Shown: positions 7,221 through 15,281 of the stretch, piece after piece
Numbering within the stretch: the stretch's first letter is position 1
Layout: the number at the start of each line of letters is the position of its first letter
Origin: Clostridia bacterium
GTDB lineage: Bacteria > Bacillota > Clostridia > Oscillospirales > Acutalibacteraceae
Direction: 5' to 3'
Assembly (NCBI GenBank): GCA_017473435.1
Contig: JAFULG010000074.1
Location: 1 to 44,890, forward strand
DNA length: 44,890 nucleotides
The notes under the pieces: model-generated
The model's database searches: none
The model's input: the letters and a program-made list of their open reading frames with translations, nothing else
Told to the model about the DNA's origin: nothing
Position numbers and translations under genes: made by a program

Positions 7221-7399
7221 TGCCGCCCGCACAGGGCAGCACGGATTTGAATACTTTATCCACGGAAACTTGTTAAAGTACAACCCTGCGGCATGAGCGG
7301 GTAGAATGTAAAATTAGCCACCACGGAATAAAACAAAAGTACAGCCTTACAGCTAAATAAAGGACAGAGTTAACATCAAAACCACACCGTGAATAAACA

Positions 7400-7452
7400 A
7401 AAAGTATCAAAATACATACTTTTTTACCCAAAAAGTATCATAATCAGCATTG
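7400..7452 (+). repeat. 53-base AAAAGTAT module, copy 2
   Basis: Matches 344-396 at about 43 of 53 positions, in the same orientation. As in copy 1, its final bases (CATTG) run into the -35 hexamer of the next promoter, although the downstream genes are unrelated. Confidence 0.7.
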
Positions 7453-7478
7453 ATTTTTTCATATTTATGCTTTAGAAT
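7450..7478 (+). promoter_or_regulatory. Promoter of the nfeD gene cluster
   Basis: TTGATT at 7450-7455 and TAGAAT at 7473-7478 have a 17-base spacer. The -35 overlaps the end of the 53-base module. Confidence 0.6.
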
Positions 7479-7511
7479 ATAGGTGTAATCCAAAACAAGG
7501 AGGTACAAAAT

Positions 7512-7940
7512 ATGAATGAGCTTTCAATTTTCTGGCTTGTAGCCGTGATTGTGCTCGGCATTGTTGAGGCTCTCACCGTGGGACTTGTGACGGTATGGTT
7601 TGCAGTCGGCGCCCTCGCCGCCCTCATTTCCTCGCTGTTCGGCGGACCCCTGTGGTTGCAGATTTTACTTTTTGTTGTTGTGACTGCTGTTACACTCATC
7701 ACAACAAGACCTCTTGTAAAAAAGTATTTCGGCAAAAACAGCCACAAGCCTACCAACGCCGATATGGTTATCGGAAAAGAGGCACAGGTCACGGAAGAAA
7801 TCAACAACCTTCAGGGCACGGGTGCAGTTAAATGCCTTGGCAAGGAATGGTCAGCCCGCAGTGCAAGCGGCGAAATCATCGCCGAGGGCGAAATTGTGAC
7901 CGCCGTTCAGATTGAAGGTGTCAAGCTGATTGTCAAGTAA
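7512..7940 (+). CDS. NfeD-like membrane protein
   Basis: A 142-residue short-form NfeD protein. Membrane helices occupy about residues 5-25 and 30-72 (WLVAVIVLGIVEALTVGLVTVWFAVGALAALI, then LWLQILLFVVVTAVTLI). A C-terminal OB-fold domain (about 85-142) has the usual IGKEAQV...GAVKCLGKEWSARSASGEIIAEGEIVTAVQIEGVKLIV pattern. NfeD proteins are paired with SPFH/stomatin proteins in membrane microdomains, and the partner is encoded two genes downstream at 8289. AGGAGG lies 7 bases before the ATG. Together with 8027 and 8289 it probably forms one transcript ending at the 9197 terminator. Confidence 0.92.
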   Translation: MNELSIFWLVAVIVLGIVEALTVGLVTVWFAVGALAALISSLFGGPLWLQILLFVVVTAVTLITTRPLVKKYFGKNSHKPTNADMVIGKEAQVTEEINNLQGTGAVKCLGKEWSARSASGEIIAEGEIVTAVQIEGVKLIVK

Positions 7941-7985
7941 GGGCCAAGGGCCAAGGGCCGAGTAGGGACACGGCGTGCCGTGTCC
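7941..7985. repeat. GGGCCAA repeat plus perfect hairpin
   Basis: GGGCCAA occurs twice and GGGCC a third time (7941-7959), immediately after the nfeD stop. GGACACGGC and GCCGTGTCC (7966-7985) then form a perfect palindrome with a 2-base centre. There is no U tract, so this is a REP-like element or processing site rather than a terminator. Confidence 0.6.
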
Positions 7986-8026
7986 TCAGAAAAGCACTAA
8001 CATAATCCCGCAAAAGGAGAATTTTT

Positions 8027-8212
8027 ATGGCAAAGGATAACAGATTTGAAAAGGTCTACTCACAAAGCACCTTAAGCGGAGCAACACAAATCTGGGTAGA
8101 TAAGGAAACAGGAGTAAACTACATTTATCACTCAAGCGGTTACGGCGGAGGTCTTACTCCCCTTCTCGACAGAGAGGGCAAGCCCGTTGTCACCCCGATT
8201 CTGAACAAGTGA
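8027..8212 (+). CDS. DUF6440-family small protein
   Basis: A 61-residue soluble protein that matches my recollection of the DUF6440 family: RFEKVYSQSTLSGATQIWVDKETGVNYIYHSSGYGGGLTPLLDREGKPV. The pattern (a ligand-like WVDKETGVNYIY strand pair, then a GGGLTPLLD loop) is usual for that family. Function unknown. AAAGGAG lies 7 bases before the ATG. It sits between nfeD and the SPFH gene, with gaps of 86 and 76 bases and no terminator, so it is probably co-expressed with the membrane-microdomain pair. Confidence 0.85.
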   Translation: MAKDNRFEKVYSQSTLSGATQIWVDKETGVNYIYHSSGYGGGLTPLLDREGKPVVTPILNK

Positions 8213-8288
8213 CCGCCAAAAAAATCCACAGTATTCAAGGCAATTATGCCTGAAAATAAAACAAAAAATTAAAAAGGAGAAAAAAATC

Positions 8289-9176
8289 ATGATCATTATT
8301 TTACCCGTATTAGCAGTTCTCGTTCTTTTAGTTCTCGTAATGAACATCCGCGTTGTTCAGCAGGCAAAGGCTGTTGTAATCGAGCGTCTCGGCGCTTATC
8401 AGACAACCTGGGGCGTTGGTCTTCACTTCAAAATCCCCTTCATTGAAAGAGCCGCAAAGACTGTTTCACTCAAGGAGCAGGTTGTTGACTTCCCCCCTCA
8501 GCCCGTTATCACAAAGGATAACGTTACAATGCAGATTGACACCGTTATCTACTTCCAGATTACTGACCCCAAGATGTACACCTACGGCGTAGAGCATCCT
8601 CTCACAGCTATTGAAAACCTCACCGCTACAACCCTTCGTAACATCATCGGTGAGCTTGAGCTTGACCAGACTCTCACCTCACGTGACATCATCAACTCAA
8701 AAATGCGTTCAATCCTTGACGAGGCAACAGATCCCTGGGGTATCAAAATCAACCGCGTTGAGCTTAAGAACATTCTTCCTCCCAAGGAAATCCAGAACGC
8801 CATGGAGAAGCAGATGAAGGCAGAGCGTGAACGCCGTGAATCAATCCTCAAGGCAGAGGGTGAAAAGAAGAGTGCTATCCTCATCGCAGAAGGTGAAAAG
8901 GAAAGCGCAATCCTGCGTGCAGACGCTCAGAAGCAGTCTCACATCCTCGAGGCAGAGGGTCAGGCAGAGGCTATTCTCAAGGTTCAGCGCGCAACTGCAG
9001 AGGGTATCAAGCTCCTCAACGAAGCAGGCGCAAGCGACGAGGTTATCAAGCTCCGCGCCCTTGAAGCCTTCACAGCAGCCGCAGACGGCAAGGCTACAAA
9101 GATTATTATCCCCTCAGAGATTCAGGGACTTGCAGGTCTCGCAACCTCCTTCAAGGAGGTTATCAGCGAGAAGTAA
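8289..9176 (+). CDS. SPFH/stomatin-family protein
   Basis: A 295-residue stomatin/QmcA-type protein. A single N-terminal membrane helix (residues 2-19) precedes the SPFH domain (about 20-175: RVVQQAKAVVIERLGAYQTTWGVGLHFKIPF, VDFPPQPVITKDNVTMQIDTVIYFQITDP). A long Ala/Glu-rich coiled coil (about 175-245, with repeated AEGEKKSAIL/AEGEKESAIL/ADAQKQSHIL units) and a short C-terminal segment follow. Such proteins oligomerise on the membrane and act as scaffolds, often with NfeD, which lies upstream here. AAAAAGGAG precedes the ATG. No protease is encoded nearby. Confidence 0.94.
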   Translation: MIIILPVLAVLVLLVLVMNIRVVQQAKAVVIERLGAYQTTWGVGLHFKIPFIERAAKTVSLKEQVVDFPPQPVITKDNVTMQIDTVIYFQITDPKMYTYGVEHPLTAIENLTATTLRNIIGELELDQTLTSRDIINSKMRSILDEATDPWGIKINRVELKNILPPKEIQNAMEKQMKAERERRESILKAEGEKKSAILIAEGEKESAILRADAQKQSHILEAEGQAEAILKVQRATAEGIKLLNEAGASDEVIKLRALEAFTAAADGKATKIIIPSEIQGLAGLATSFKEVISEK

Positions 9177-9196
9177 GCTGATATACAAAAGCGCAC

Positions 9197-9230
9197 CCCC
9201 GAGAGCAGAGATGTTCTCGGGGATTTTTTT
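9197..9230 (+). terminator. Rho-independent terminator of the SPFH transcript
   Basis: CCCCGAGA and TCTCGGGG form an 8-pair GC-rich stem, followed by A and a run of seven T. Confidence 0.9.
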
Positions 9231-9261
9231 TACACATACGGCTCATTCTACGATTCATAGG

Positions 9262-9290
9262 TTGAATTCCGCACTCTCTGCGGCTATAAT
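9262..9290 (+). promoter_or_regulatory. Promoter of the XRE regulator
   Basis: TTGAAT at 9262-9267 and TATAAT at 9285-9290 have a 17-base spacer. Initiation near 9297 would leave only about 12 bases before the ATG at 9309. Confidence 0.65.
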
Positions 9291-9308
9291 TCAGGTGAGG
9301 TGATAAAT

Positions 9309-9974
9309 ATGGATATTGCAAAAATTGGTGAATTTATAAAATCTCAACGCACCGCACAGGGCATGACACAAAAAGAGCTTGCCGAAAAAATCGGCTGTAC
9401 CGACAAGGCGGTTTCCCGTTGGGAAACAGGCAAGGGCTTACCTGATATGTCATTCATTATCCCGTTATCCGAGGAGCTGAAGGTATCTGTCAACGAGCTT
9501 CTCCGCGGTGAAAGACTTTTGTCCGAAGCAGTACCGACAGAACAGGCAGAGCTTGTAACCGAGATAATAAAAAAGAACGACGAAACCCTTTTGAAAGTAA
9601 TAGAGGTAAAGGAAAAAGACGTAAAACGTCAGACAAAAATTTCTGTCGGACTTTTGATTTTGTTTTTACTGCAGATGGTGACCTTTTTTATCGTCCCGAG
9701 CATTCTCCCCCATCAATGGTCATCAGCCGAAGTGATGCTCATACTGACGGCTGTCATTTCCGTAGGTACGGGATTTTGCAAAAGCAGACTCAAGTGGCTT
9801 TTTCCCGTTGCTGTTTCCCTTGTCTTTTTACTCGTCAACCTTTTTTACCGCACGGAGGATGGCTTCCTCGGATTTGTTGTGAGCCTTTATTTTGCTGCTG
9901 GCTCATTAGTTATCATACTTCTTTGTTCCGTGATCAAATGGCTTATAAAAAGGCTTTCAGCAAGCAATAAATAG
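9309..9974 (+). CDS. XRE-family membrane-anchored regulator
   Basis: A 221-residue protein. An N-terminal XRE helix-turn-helix occupies about residues 5-65 (IGEFIKSQRTAQGMTQKELAEKIGCTDKAVSRWETGKGLPDMSFIIPLSEELKVSVNELLRGE). A linker follows, then three or four membrane helices from about 107 to 217. This HTH-plus-membrane layout is frequent in Firmicutes regulators whose ligands are unknown. AGGTGA lies 5 bases before the ATG at 9309. A GTG at 9300 would overlap that site and is rejected. It has its own promoter and terminator, so it is monocistronic. Its target cannot be inferred; the divergent neighbour is the LCP end of the capsule operon, not a promoter. Confidence 0.88.
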   Translation: MDIAKIGEFIKSQRTAQGMTQKELAEKIGCTDKAVSRWETGKGLPDMSFIIPLSEELKVSVNELLRGERLLSEAVPTEQAELVTEIIKKNDETLLKVIEVKEKDVKRQTKISVGLLILFLLQMVTFFIVPSILPHQWSSAEVMLILTAVISVGTGFCKSRLKWLFPVAVSLVFLLVNLFYRTEDGFLGFVVSLYFAAGSLVIILLCSVIKWLIKRLSASNK

Positions 9975-9981
9975 AATTATC

Positions 9982-10015
9982 GCCCCGTAACAAAAATGTT
10001 ACGGGGCAGCTTTTT
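9982..10015 (+). terminator. Terminator between the XRE and LCP genes
   Basis: GCCCCGTAACA and TGTTACGGGGC form a perfect 11-pair stem with an AAAA loop, then AGC and five T. It faces the 3' end of the capsule operon as well, but the minus-strand U tract is poor. Confidence 0.85.
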
Positions 10016-10024
10016 ACTTGAGTC

Positions 10025-11014
10025 TTAACCCAAAGGCAGATATTCAGTTTCAAGCTTGTTTTTTATAACAGGCAGATCGGGCACAATCACAAACATACCT
10101 CTTATGCTTGCATAGTAATAGTCATTCTCGTCTCCGGGAACAACATAGGTTTTTACTTTAAGTGTAGAAAGCTTCGGTAAAAGCTTTGTTGCCAGGGATA
10201 TAATCTGTGTGTCGGACATATCCGTGGTTACCATTGAAAGGCCTTTTTTAAGAAGCTTCATCAGAGTTTCAACGTCGCTTGACTTCATCTTGTTGAACAG
10301 AGCAAGAAGCACGGTTCTCTGACGGTTTGTGCGTCCGAAGTCGTCGTCAATCTTTCTTATACGGGCATAATTGAGAGCAAGCTCACCGTCAAGGTGATTC
10401 ATTCCCGGCTCAAGGTCATAGTCATAGCATACGTAGGGCACTTCCTCTGCCGTGAGGTTTATATCAACTCCGCCTACAAGGTCGATAAGCTCAATAAATC
10501 CGTCAAAGTCAACCTCTATACCGCCGTCAACCGTTATGCCGAAATTTTCCGCAAGGGTATCATACAAAAGAGGGAAGCCACCGAAAACATAGGGGGCATT
10601 GAGTCTGTTGGCAGAATAACCGCCGGGGATATTAACGTATAAATCCCTGAGGAAGGATATAAGGGATACCTCATTGGTGGAGCTGTTGTAAGAGCAGAGA
10701 ATCATAGAGTCGCTTCGCTGTCTGCCCTCACCCGGAAGCCTGTCCTGACCTACAAGAAGAATATTAATAAGGTCTGTGTCATCGGTAAGCTCTACGCTTT
10801 CAAGCTCAATATCCTTGATTGCAACGTCACCCTCATAAGCGCCTTCGTCGGTTTCAAAGTCCTCCATCTCGGGAGCAATGGTTTCAAGAGTGGCATTATC
10901 AATCTTGCCGATTGTGCCGAATACTGTTTTGTATACTACTGCTCCTGCTCCTATTGAAAGAACAAGCACAGCCGCAATTACTGCAATAATAACTTTTTTG
11001 AAAGGCTTTTTCAT
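10025..11014 (-). CDS. LytR-CpsA-Psr (LCP) family ligase
   Basis: A 329-residue LCP protein. One N-terminal membrane helix (about 8-30) is followed by an acidic linker, and the LCP domain spans about 80-280: INILLVGQDRLPGEGRQRSDSMILCSYN, VSLISFLRDLYVNIPG, RLNAPYVFGG, GGVDINLTAEE, LDGELALNYARIRKIDDDFGRTNRQR. The arginines and aspartate of the RSD and RD motifs and the R-rich DFGRTNRQR motif fit pyrophosphate-lipid binding. LCP enzymes transfer undecaprenyl-linked glycans to peptidoglycan, the logical last step for the polymer made by this operon. AAAGGAG precedes the ATG. It is the last gene of the minus-strand run. Confidence 0.95.
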   Translation of the reverse strand: MKKPFKKVIIAVIAAVLVLSIGAGAVVYKTVFGTIGKIDNATLETIAPEMEDFETDEGAYEGDVAIKDIELESVELTDDTDLINILLVGQDRLPGEGRQRSDSMILCSYNSSTNEVSLISFLRDLYVNIPGGYSANRLNAPYVFGGFPLLYDTLAENFGITVDGGIEVDFDGFIELIDLVGGVDINLTAEEVPYVCYDYDLEPGMNHLDGELALNYARIRKIDDDFGRTNRQRTVLLALFNKMKSSDVETLMKLLKKGLSMVTTDMSDTQIISLATKLLPKLSTLKVKTYVVPGDENDYYYASIRGMFVIVPDLPVIKNKLETEYLPLG

Positions 11015-11042
11015 TTTATCCTCTCCTTTAAAATTCCGCGGA

Positions 11043-12224
11043 TTATTTTCTCCACACCAGTTTATTTACTATACCCGTGTAGCTCTGAATTATTCTTACA
11101 ACCTTCATTGAAACATTAGTGTCCGCATAGTCGGGAACGGGTACTCCCAGCTGACCCTTTTTGTTCATTTCAACTGCAGTTTCAACAGCACCGAGAAGTC
11201 CTTCCTTATCGATACCTGCAAGAATAAAGCAACCCTTTTCCATGGCCTCGGGGCGCTCCGTTGAGGTTCTTATGCAGACCGCAGGGAAGGGACAACCCTG
11301 ACTTAAGTAGAAGCTTGACTCCTCGGGAAGAGTACCGCTGTCAGATACCGTTACAAAGGAGTTCATCTGCAGACAGTTGTAATCGTGAAAGCCGAGAGGC
11401 TCATGCCTTATAACACGGCTGTCAAGCTCAAATCCGCTTTCCTCGAGGCGCTTCCTGCTTCTCGGATGGCAGGAATAAAGCACGGGCATATCGTACCTTT
11501 CCGCAAGCTCGTTAACTGCACCGAAAAGGATGTAAAAGCTCTTCTCTGTATCGATATTTTCTTCTCTGTGGGCAGAAAGAAGGATGTACCTGCCCTTTTC
11601 AAGACCGAGCCTTGAAAGGATATCAGACTGACGGATTTTATCAATATTTGCAGACAGCACCTCCGCCATGGGAGAGCCGGTTACAAATGTCCTCTCCTCG
11701 GGCAGACCGCACTGCTGAAGGTATCTTCTTGCATGCTCGGAATAGGGAAGGTTGACGTCAGAGATGATGTCAACTATTCTTCTGTTGGTTTCCTCAGGCA
11801 GACATTCATCCTTGCATCTGTTACCGGCTTCCATATGGAAAATAGGTATATGGAGCCTTTTTGCGCTTATTGCGCTCAGACAGGAGTTGGTGTCGCCGAG
11901 AATAAGCAGAGCATCAGGCTCTGTGGCCTTCATAAGCTTATAGGAGCAGTTGATTATGTTGCCGACGGTTGCACCCAGATCATCGCCTACAGCATTCATA
12001 TAAACCTCGGGCTCGTCAAGGCGCAAATCCCTGAAAAAAATTCCGTTGAGGTTGTAGTCGTAGTTCTGTCCCGTATGGGCAAGGATACAGTCAAAATATT
12101 CACGGCATTTTTTTATAACCGCCGAAAGTCTTATTATTTCAGGTCTTGTGCCTACAACGATAAGAAGCTTCAGCTTGCCGTTGTTTCTGAAGGAACAATC
12201 GCTGTAATCAAGTTTAATATCCAT
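11043..12224 (-). CDS. capG: UDP-HexNAc 2-epimerase CapG-type
   Basis: A 393-residue non-hydrolysing UDP-sugar 2-epimerase (WecB fold). Motifs: VVGTRPEIIRLSAVIKK, HTGQNYDYNLN, LLILGDTNSCLSA, HMEAGNRCKDECLPEETNRRIVD, LLSAHREENID. Directly downstream of CapE- and CapF-type genes it is best read as CapG/FnlC, which converts the 6-deoxy-talose product into UDP-N-acetyl-L-fucosamine, rather than plain WecB. ATG at 12224 is chosen because AAAGG lies 9 bases upstream; an ATG three codons earlier directly abuts that site. Its 21-base gap to capF is consistent with one operon. Confidence 0.9.
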   Translation of the reverse strand: MDIKLDYSDCSFRNNGKLKLLIVVGTRPEIIRLSAVIKKCREYFDCILAHTGQNYDYNLNGIFFRDLRLDEPEVYMNAVGDDLGATVGNIINCSYKLMKATEPDALLILGDTNSCLSAISAKRLHIPIFHMEAGNRCKDECLPEETNRRIVDIISDVNLPYSEHARRYLQQCGLPEERTFVTGSPMAEVLSANIDKIRQSDILSRLGLEKGRYILLSAHREENIDTEKSFYILFGAVNELAERYDMPVLYSCHPRSRKRLEESGFELDSRVIRHEPLGFHDYNCLQMNSFVTVSDSGTLPEESSFYLSQGCPFPAVCIRTSTERPEAMEKGCFILAGIDKEGLLGAVETAVEMNKKGQLGVPVPDYADTNVSMKVVRIIQSYTGIVNKLVWRK

Positions 12225-12245
12225 TTTTATCATCCTTTACTACGG

Positions 12246-13421
12246 TCAGTTGACCTTTTCAAAAAATGTATCGGGTCTTTCCGGGTCAAATCTTTCACTT
12301 GCCCACATAAGGGTAACAAGCTTGTCCTTATCGGAAAGGTTAACTATTCTGTGGGTGTAGCCGGGAAGCATATATATACCCTGCGGCTTGTCGCCCGACA
12401 CGGTATAGCTGATTATCTCCTCGGAGCCGACCTTTCTCATATCTATACGTGCCTCACCGTGAACAACAATAAAAATCTCCCACTTGCTGTGATGCCAATG
12501 CTCACCCTTTGTTATACCGGGAAGAGATACATTTACGCTTATCTGACCGCATTTTTCGCTTTTGATAAGCTCGGTGAAGCTTCCTCTGTTGTCCGCCGAG
12601 GGCTTATAGGTTATAACCGCCTTGTCCTCGGGAAGATAGGAAAGATAGGTTGAAAATAACTTTGTTTCAAAGGAGCCTTCGGGAATTTCCGGCATAAGAG
12701 AATTTTCCGAAAAGCTTCTGAAGGTCTTAAGAAGGCTCACAATTTCACCGAGAGTTACCTTGTGCTCCACAGGTACGGAACAGAACTTTTCGTTTACACT
12801 GCTTCTGTGCTCCTTTCCCATAAGGGCGCAAATCATTTCTTCTACAACATCATCTATATAGCAGAGAGTGAGAAGTGTGCTTTCATCGTTGACATTTATG
12901 GGTAAATCTCTTGCTGTATTATAACAGAAGGTCGCAACAGCGCTGTTATAGTTTGGTCTTGCCCATTTGCCGAAGAGGTTGGGAAAACGGTAAACGAGAG
13001 CCTTTACGTCTCTTTCCTCTGCATAAGCGAAAAGCAAATTCTCCGCCGCCTTTTTGCTTTTACCGTAGTCGCTGTCCTTAAATCTTCCTTCAAGAGTAGC
13101 CTGAATTGAGCTTGACAGCATAACGGGACAGGTGTTACCGCTTTTTTTAAGTTCATCGAGTAAAAGAGAAAGAAAGTCGCGGTTACCTTTCATAAACTCT
13201 CCGTTATTTTCGGGACGGTTTACGCCTGCAAGGTTAAAGACAAAATCTGCCTTACTGCAGTATACGGGAAGTAAGGAGCTGTCCGAGTCAACATCAAATG
13301 AGAATATCTCATCAATCTTAAGCCCGGGAAATCTTCTGTCCTTGCCGTCTTTTATGTTTTCCAGCGCAGCTACAAGGTTTTTTCCTGCAAACCCCTTTGC
13401 GCCCGTAATCAGTATATTCAT
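12246..13421 (-). CDS. capF: Bifunctional SDR-cupin reductase CapF
   Basis: A 391-residue protein with the CapF/FnlB architecture. The N-terminal SDR domain (1-250) has the GAKGFAGKNL nucleotide loop, FNLAGVNRP, and the YGKSKKAAE catalytic YxxxK. The C-terminal cupin domain (about 255-390) has a metal-ligand cluster in ITKGEHWHHSKWEIFIVV. The family acts on the CapE product in UDP-L-FucNAc synthesis: the cupin epimerises C3 and the SDR reduces C4 with NADPH. Its start overlaps the capE stop by one base (TAATG), with GAGAAGGA upstream. Confidence 0.95.
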   Translation of the reverse strand: MNILITGAKGFAGKNLVAALENIKDGKDRRFPGLKIDEIFSFDVDSDSSLLPVYCSKADFVFNLAGVNRPENNGEFMKGNRDFLSLLLDELKKSGNTCPVMLSSSIQATLEGRFKDSDYGKSKKAAENLLFAYAEERDVKALVYRFPNLFGKWARPNYNSAVATFCYNTARDLPINVNDESTLLTLCYIDDVVEEMICALMGKEHRSSVNEKFCSVPVEHKVTLGEIVSLLKTFRSFSENSLMPEIPEGSFETKLFSTYLSYLPEDKAVITYKPSADNRGSFTELIKSEKCGQISVNVSLPGITKGEHWHHSKWEIFIVVHGEARIDMRKVGSEEIISYTVSGDKPQGIYMLPGYTHRIVNLSDKDKLVTLMWASERFDPERPDTFFEKVN

Positions 13422-14467
13422 TATTCCTTCTCCGCGTTTTCAAGCTCGTTACGGACATATTCAAGCTCAAGAAGCTTTTCCTTAACCTGCTCAACGTTCA
13501 GTATGGTGGTGTTATTAGAGTTAAACTCCGTAAGGGTGTTACGGGTTGTGTCACCCTCGGAAAAATACTTGTCATAGTTAAGGGTTCTGTTATCGGCAGG
13601 CACACGGTAAAAATTACCCATATCCGTGCTCTTTGCACATTCCTCATTGGTAAGAAGGGTTTCATACATCTTTTCACCGTGACGGATACCGATTTTCTGA
13701 ATCTCTCTGTCGCTTCCGAAAAGCTCCTTGACAGCTGTAGCAAGGGTTTCAATAGTGCAGGCAGGTGCCTTCTGAACTAGAATATCACCTGATTCACCGT
13801 GCTCGAAAGCAAAAAGCACAAGGTCAACGGCTTCTTCAAGAGCCATAATAAAGCGGGTCATTGAAGGCTCGGTAACGGTAATAGGCTTACCGCTTTTAAT
13901 CTGATCAATCCACAAGGGAATAACCGAACCTCTGGAACACATAACGTTGCCGTAACGGGTACAGCAGATTTTTGTCTTTTCGGGTGAAACGGTACGTGAT
14001 TTTGCAACGATAACCTTTTCCATCATAGCCTTGGAGGTGCCCATTGCGTTTACGGGATAAGCTGCCTTATCTGTTGAAAGACCGATAAATACCTCTACCC
14101 CCTCCTCGATAGCGGCTGTAAGAACATTGTCTGTACCTATAACATTAGTCTTTACCGCTTCAAGAGGAAAAAATTCGCAGGAAGGCACCTGCTTCAAAGC
14201 TGCCGCATGGAAAATATAATTAACTCCGTGCATAGCGTTTCTCACAGAAGAGATGTCCCTTACATCACCGATATAAAACTTTATTTTGTGAGCAAACTCG
14301 GGATAGAGAAACTGATACTCATGACGCATATCGTCCTGTTTTTTTTCGTCTCTTGAAAAAATACGGATTTCACCTATATCCGTTGTAAGAAATCTTTTTA
14401 AAACAGCATTACCGAAAGAGCCGGTACCGCCGGTTATGAGTAGGGTTTTACCTGTAAACTTATTCAT
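13421..14467 (-). CDS. capE: UDP-GlcNAc 4,6-dehydratase CapE
   Basis: A 348-residue soluble short-chain dehydrogenase of the FlaA1/CapE type. The nucleotide loop is ITGGTGSFGNAVLKRF. The active-site segment LSTDKAAYPVNAMGTSKAMMEK carries the Asp-Lys and Tyr used by this subfamily, plus Met instead of Tyr in the MxxxK position. It performs the inverting dehydration and 5-epimerisation of UDP-GlcNAc, the first committed step toward UDP-L-FucNAc. GAGGTG lies 5 bases before the ATG. It forms one block with capF and capG, one base after licD. Confidence 0.95.
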   Translation of the reverse strand: MNKFTGKTLLITGGTGSFGNAVLKRFLTTDIGEIRIFSRDEKKQDDMRHEYQFLYPEFAHKIKFYIGDVRDISSVRNAMHGVNYIFHAAALKQVPSCEFFPLEAVKTNVIGTDNVLTAAIEEGVEVFIGLSTDKAAYPVNAMGTSKAMMEKVIVAKSRTVSPEKTKICCTRYGNVMCSRGSVIPLWIDQIKSGKPITVTEPSMTRFIMALEEAVDLVLFAFEHGESGDILVQKAPACTIETLATAVKELFGSDREIQKIGIRHGEKMYETLLTNEECAKSTDMGNFYRVPADNRTLNYDKYFSEGDTTRNTLTEFNSNNTTILNVEQVKEKLLELEYVRNELENAEKE

Positions 14468-14468
14468 A

Positions 14469-15281
14469 TTACACCTCTTTAAATGAGCGTTCTGTATCTA
14501 TAACATCGCAGTAATGGTGGCTTACCCTGTCCTTTTCGTCGGGCAGCTTCATATAGTCGCCGTAAAGCTGCGAAAGCAGCTCGTGATATTTATAAGGAGC
14601 CTTCACCTGTACACCTTCAAAGGTAAGATCAACATATTCACTGCACCATTCGGCAGGAAAAATCTCCCTTTTACCCCAGGCTCCGCAGTTGCTTACAAGC
14701 ATATCGCTTTCCGGAACAGCTGTAAAAAGCTTTTCCTTCATGCGGACAGCCTTCTGTCTGTCAGGCATTAGAATTTTCAAAAGCTTTCTTACTGTCTTTG
14801 TTTTAAGCTTCTGGTTGTCTATTTTAAAATCAGCAGATATTCTCAAAGTAAGAATAAGCTTTTTAAGCTCGAACAGCCTTGAATTTTTCTTCGGATAATA
14901 GTCAAGGGGGAAAATATCAATATACACACCGTGGTTTATTTTCATATCCGCAAGGGTGCTTTCAATAAAGGTTGTATCGCTGTTTCTGATTTTAGCAAAG
15001 TTGCAGGGATATTCTCTGTCGGTTTCAAAGCTCTGCAGAAAGAGATTATCAGGAAGATAAGCCTGTGCCTTCTTAAGGAAAAGCTCATAATCCGCCCTCG
15101 GCATAAGAACATCAATATCGTCGTCCCAGGGAATGAAGCCCTTATGTCTTACTGCGCCGAGAAGGGTACCTCCTGCTACAAAATATCTGAGGTCTTCCTT
15201 TTCGCAGATACGGACAAAATGCTCCAGCATCTCTTTTTCAACAATTTTAAGTTTTTCCGATACTCCTTGATTGTTTTCCAT
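14469..15281 (-). CDS. LicD-family phosphotransferase
   Basis: A 270-residue LicD/FKTN nucleotidyltransferase-fold protein. The diagnostic block is YFVAGGTLLGAVRHKGFIPWDDDIDVLMPRADY (residues about 35-67), with the WDDDID metal-binding aspartates. LicD proteins attach phosphocholine or similar phospho-substituents to cell-surface glycans. The substituent is uncertain because no choline uptake or activation genes (licABC) are visible. The start lies inside the 3' end of the flippase gene (35-base overlap), so translation is probably coupled. Confidence 0.92.
   Translation of the reverse strand: MENNQGVSEKLKIVEKEMLEHFVRICEKEDLRYFVAGGTLLGAVRHKGFIPWDDDIDVLMPRADYELFLKKAQAYLPDNLFLQSFETDREYPCNFAKIRNSDTTFIESTLADMKINHGVYIDIFPLDYYPKKNSRLFELKKLILTLRISADFKIDNQKLKTKTVRKLLKILMPDRQKAVRMKEKLFTAVPESDMLVSNCGAWGKREIFPAEWCSEYVDLTFEGVQVKAPYKYHELLSQLYGDYMKLPDEKDRVSHHYCDVIDTERSFKEV

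Larger units (their letters stand above)
6200..7330. repeat. Non-coding nested repeat mosaic
   Basis: No believable gene is present in 6167-7449. Arms are mirrored in order. A 21-mer starting TTCTACCCGCTC (6219, 6279, 6343) reappears inverted at 7286-7306. A 23-mer starting CCGCAGTGGCGG (6427-6449) reappears inverted at 7127-7149 with one mismatch. GTGAATTTTTCCG (6438-6450) also pairs with CGGAAAAATTCAC (6522-6534). The interior holds the second copies of the 110-base and 127-base elements. The frames here translate repeats and vary between strands. Origin and role are unknown. Confidence 0.75.

Noticed and set aside
11733-12653. 306-codon plus-strand frame
   Set aside because: Antisense to capG and capF, both with clear catalytic motifs; no promoter or ribosome binding site and no recognisable protein.
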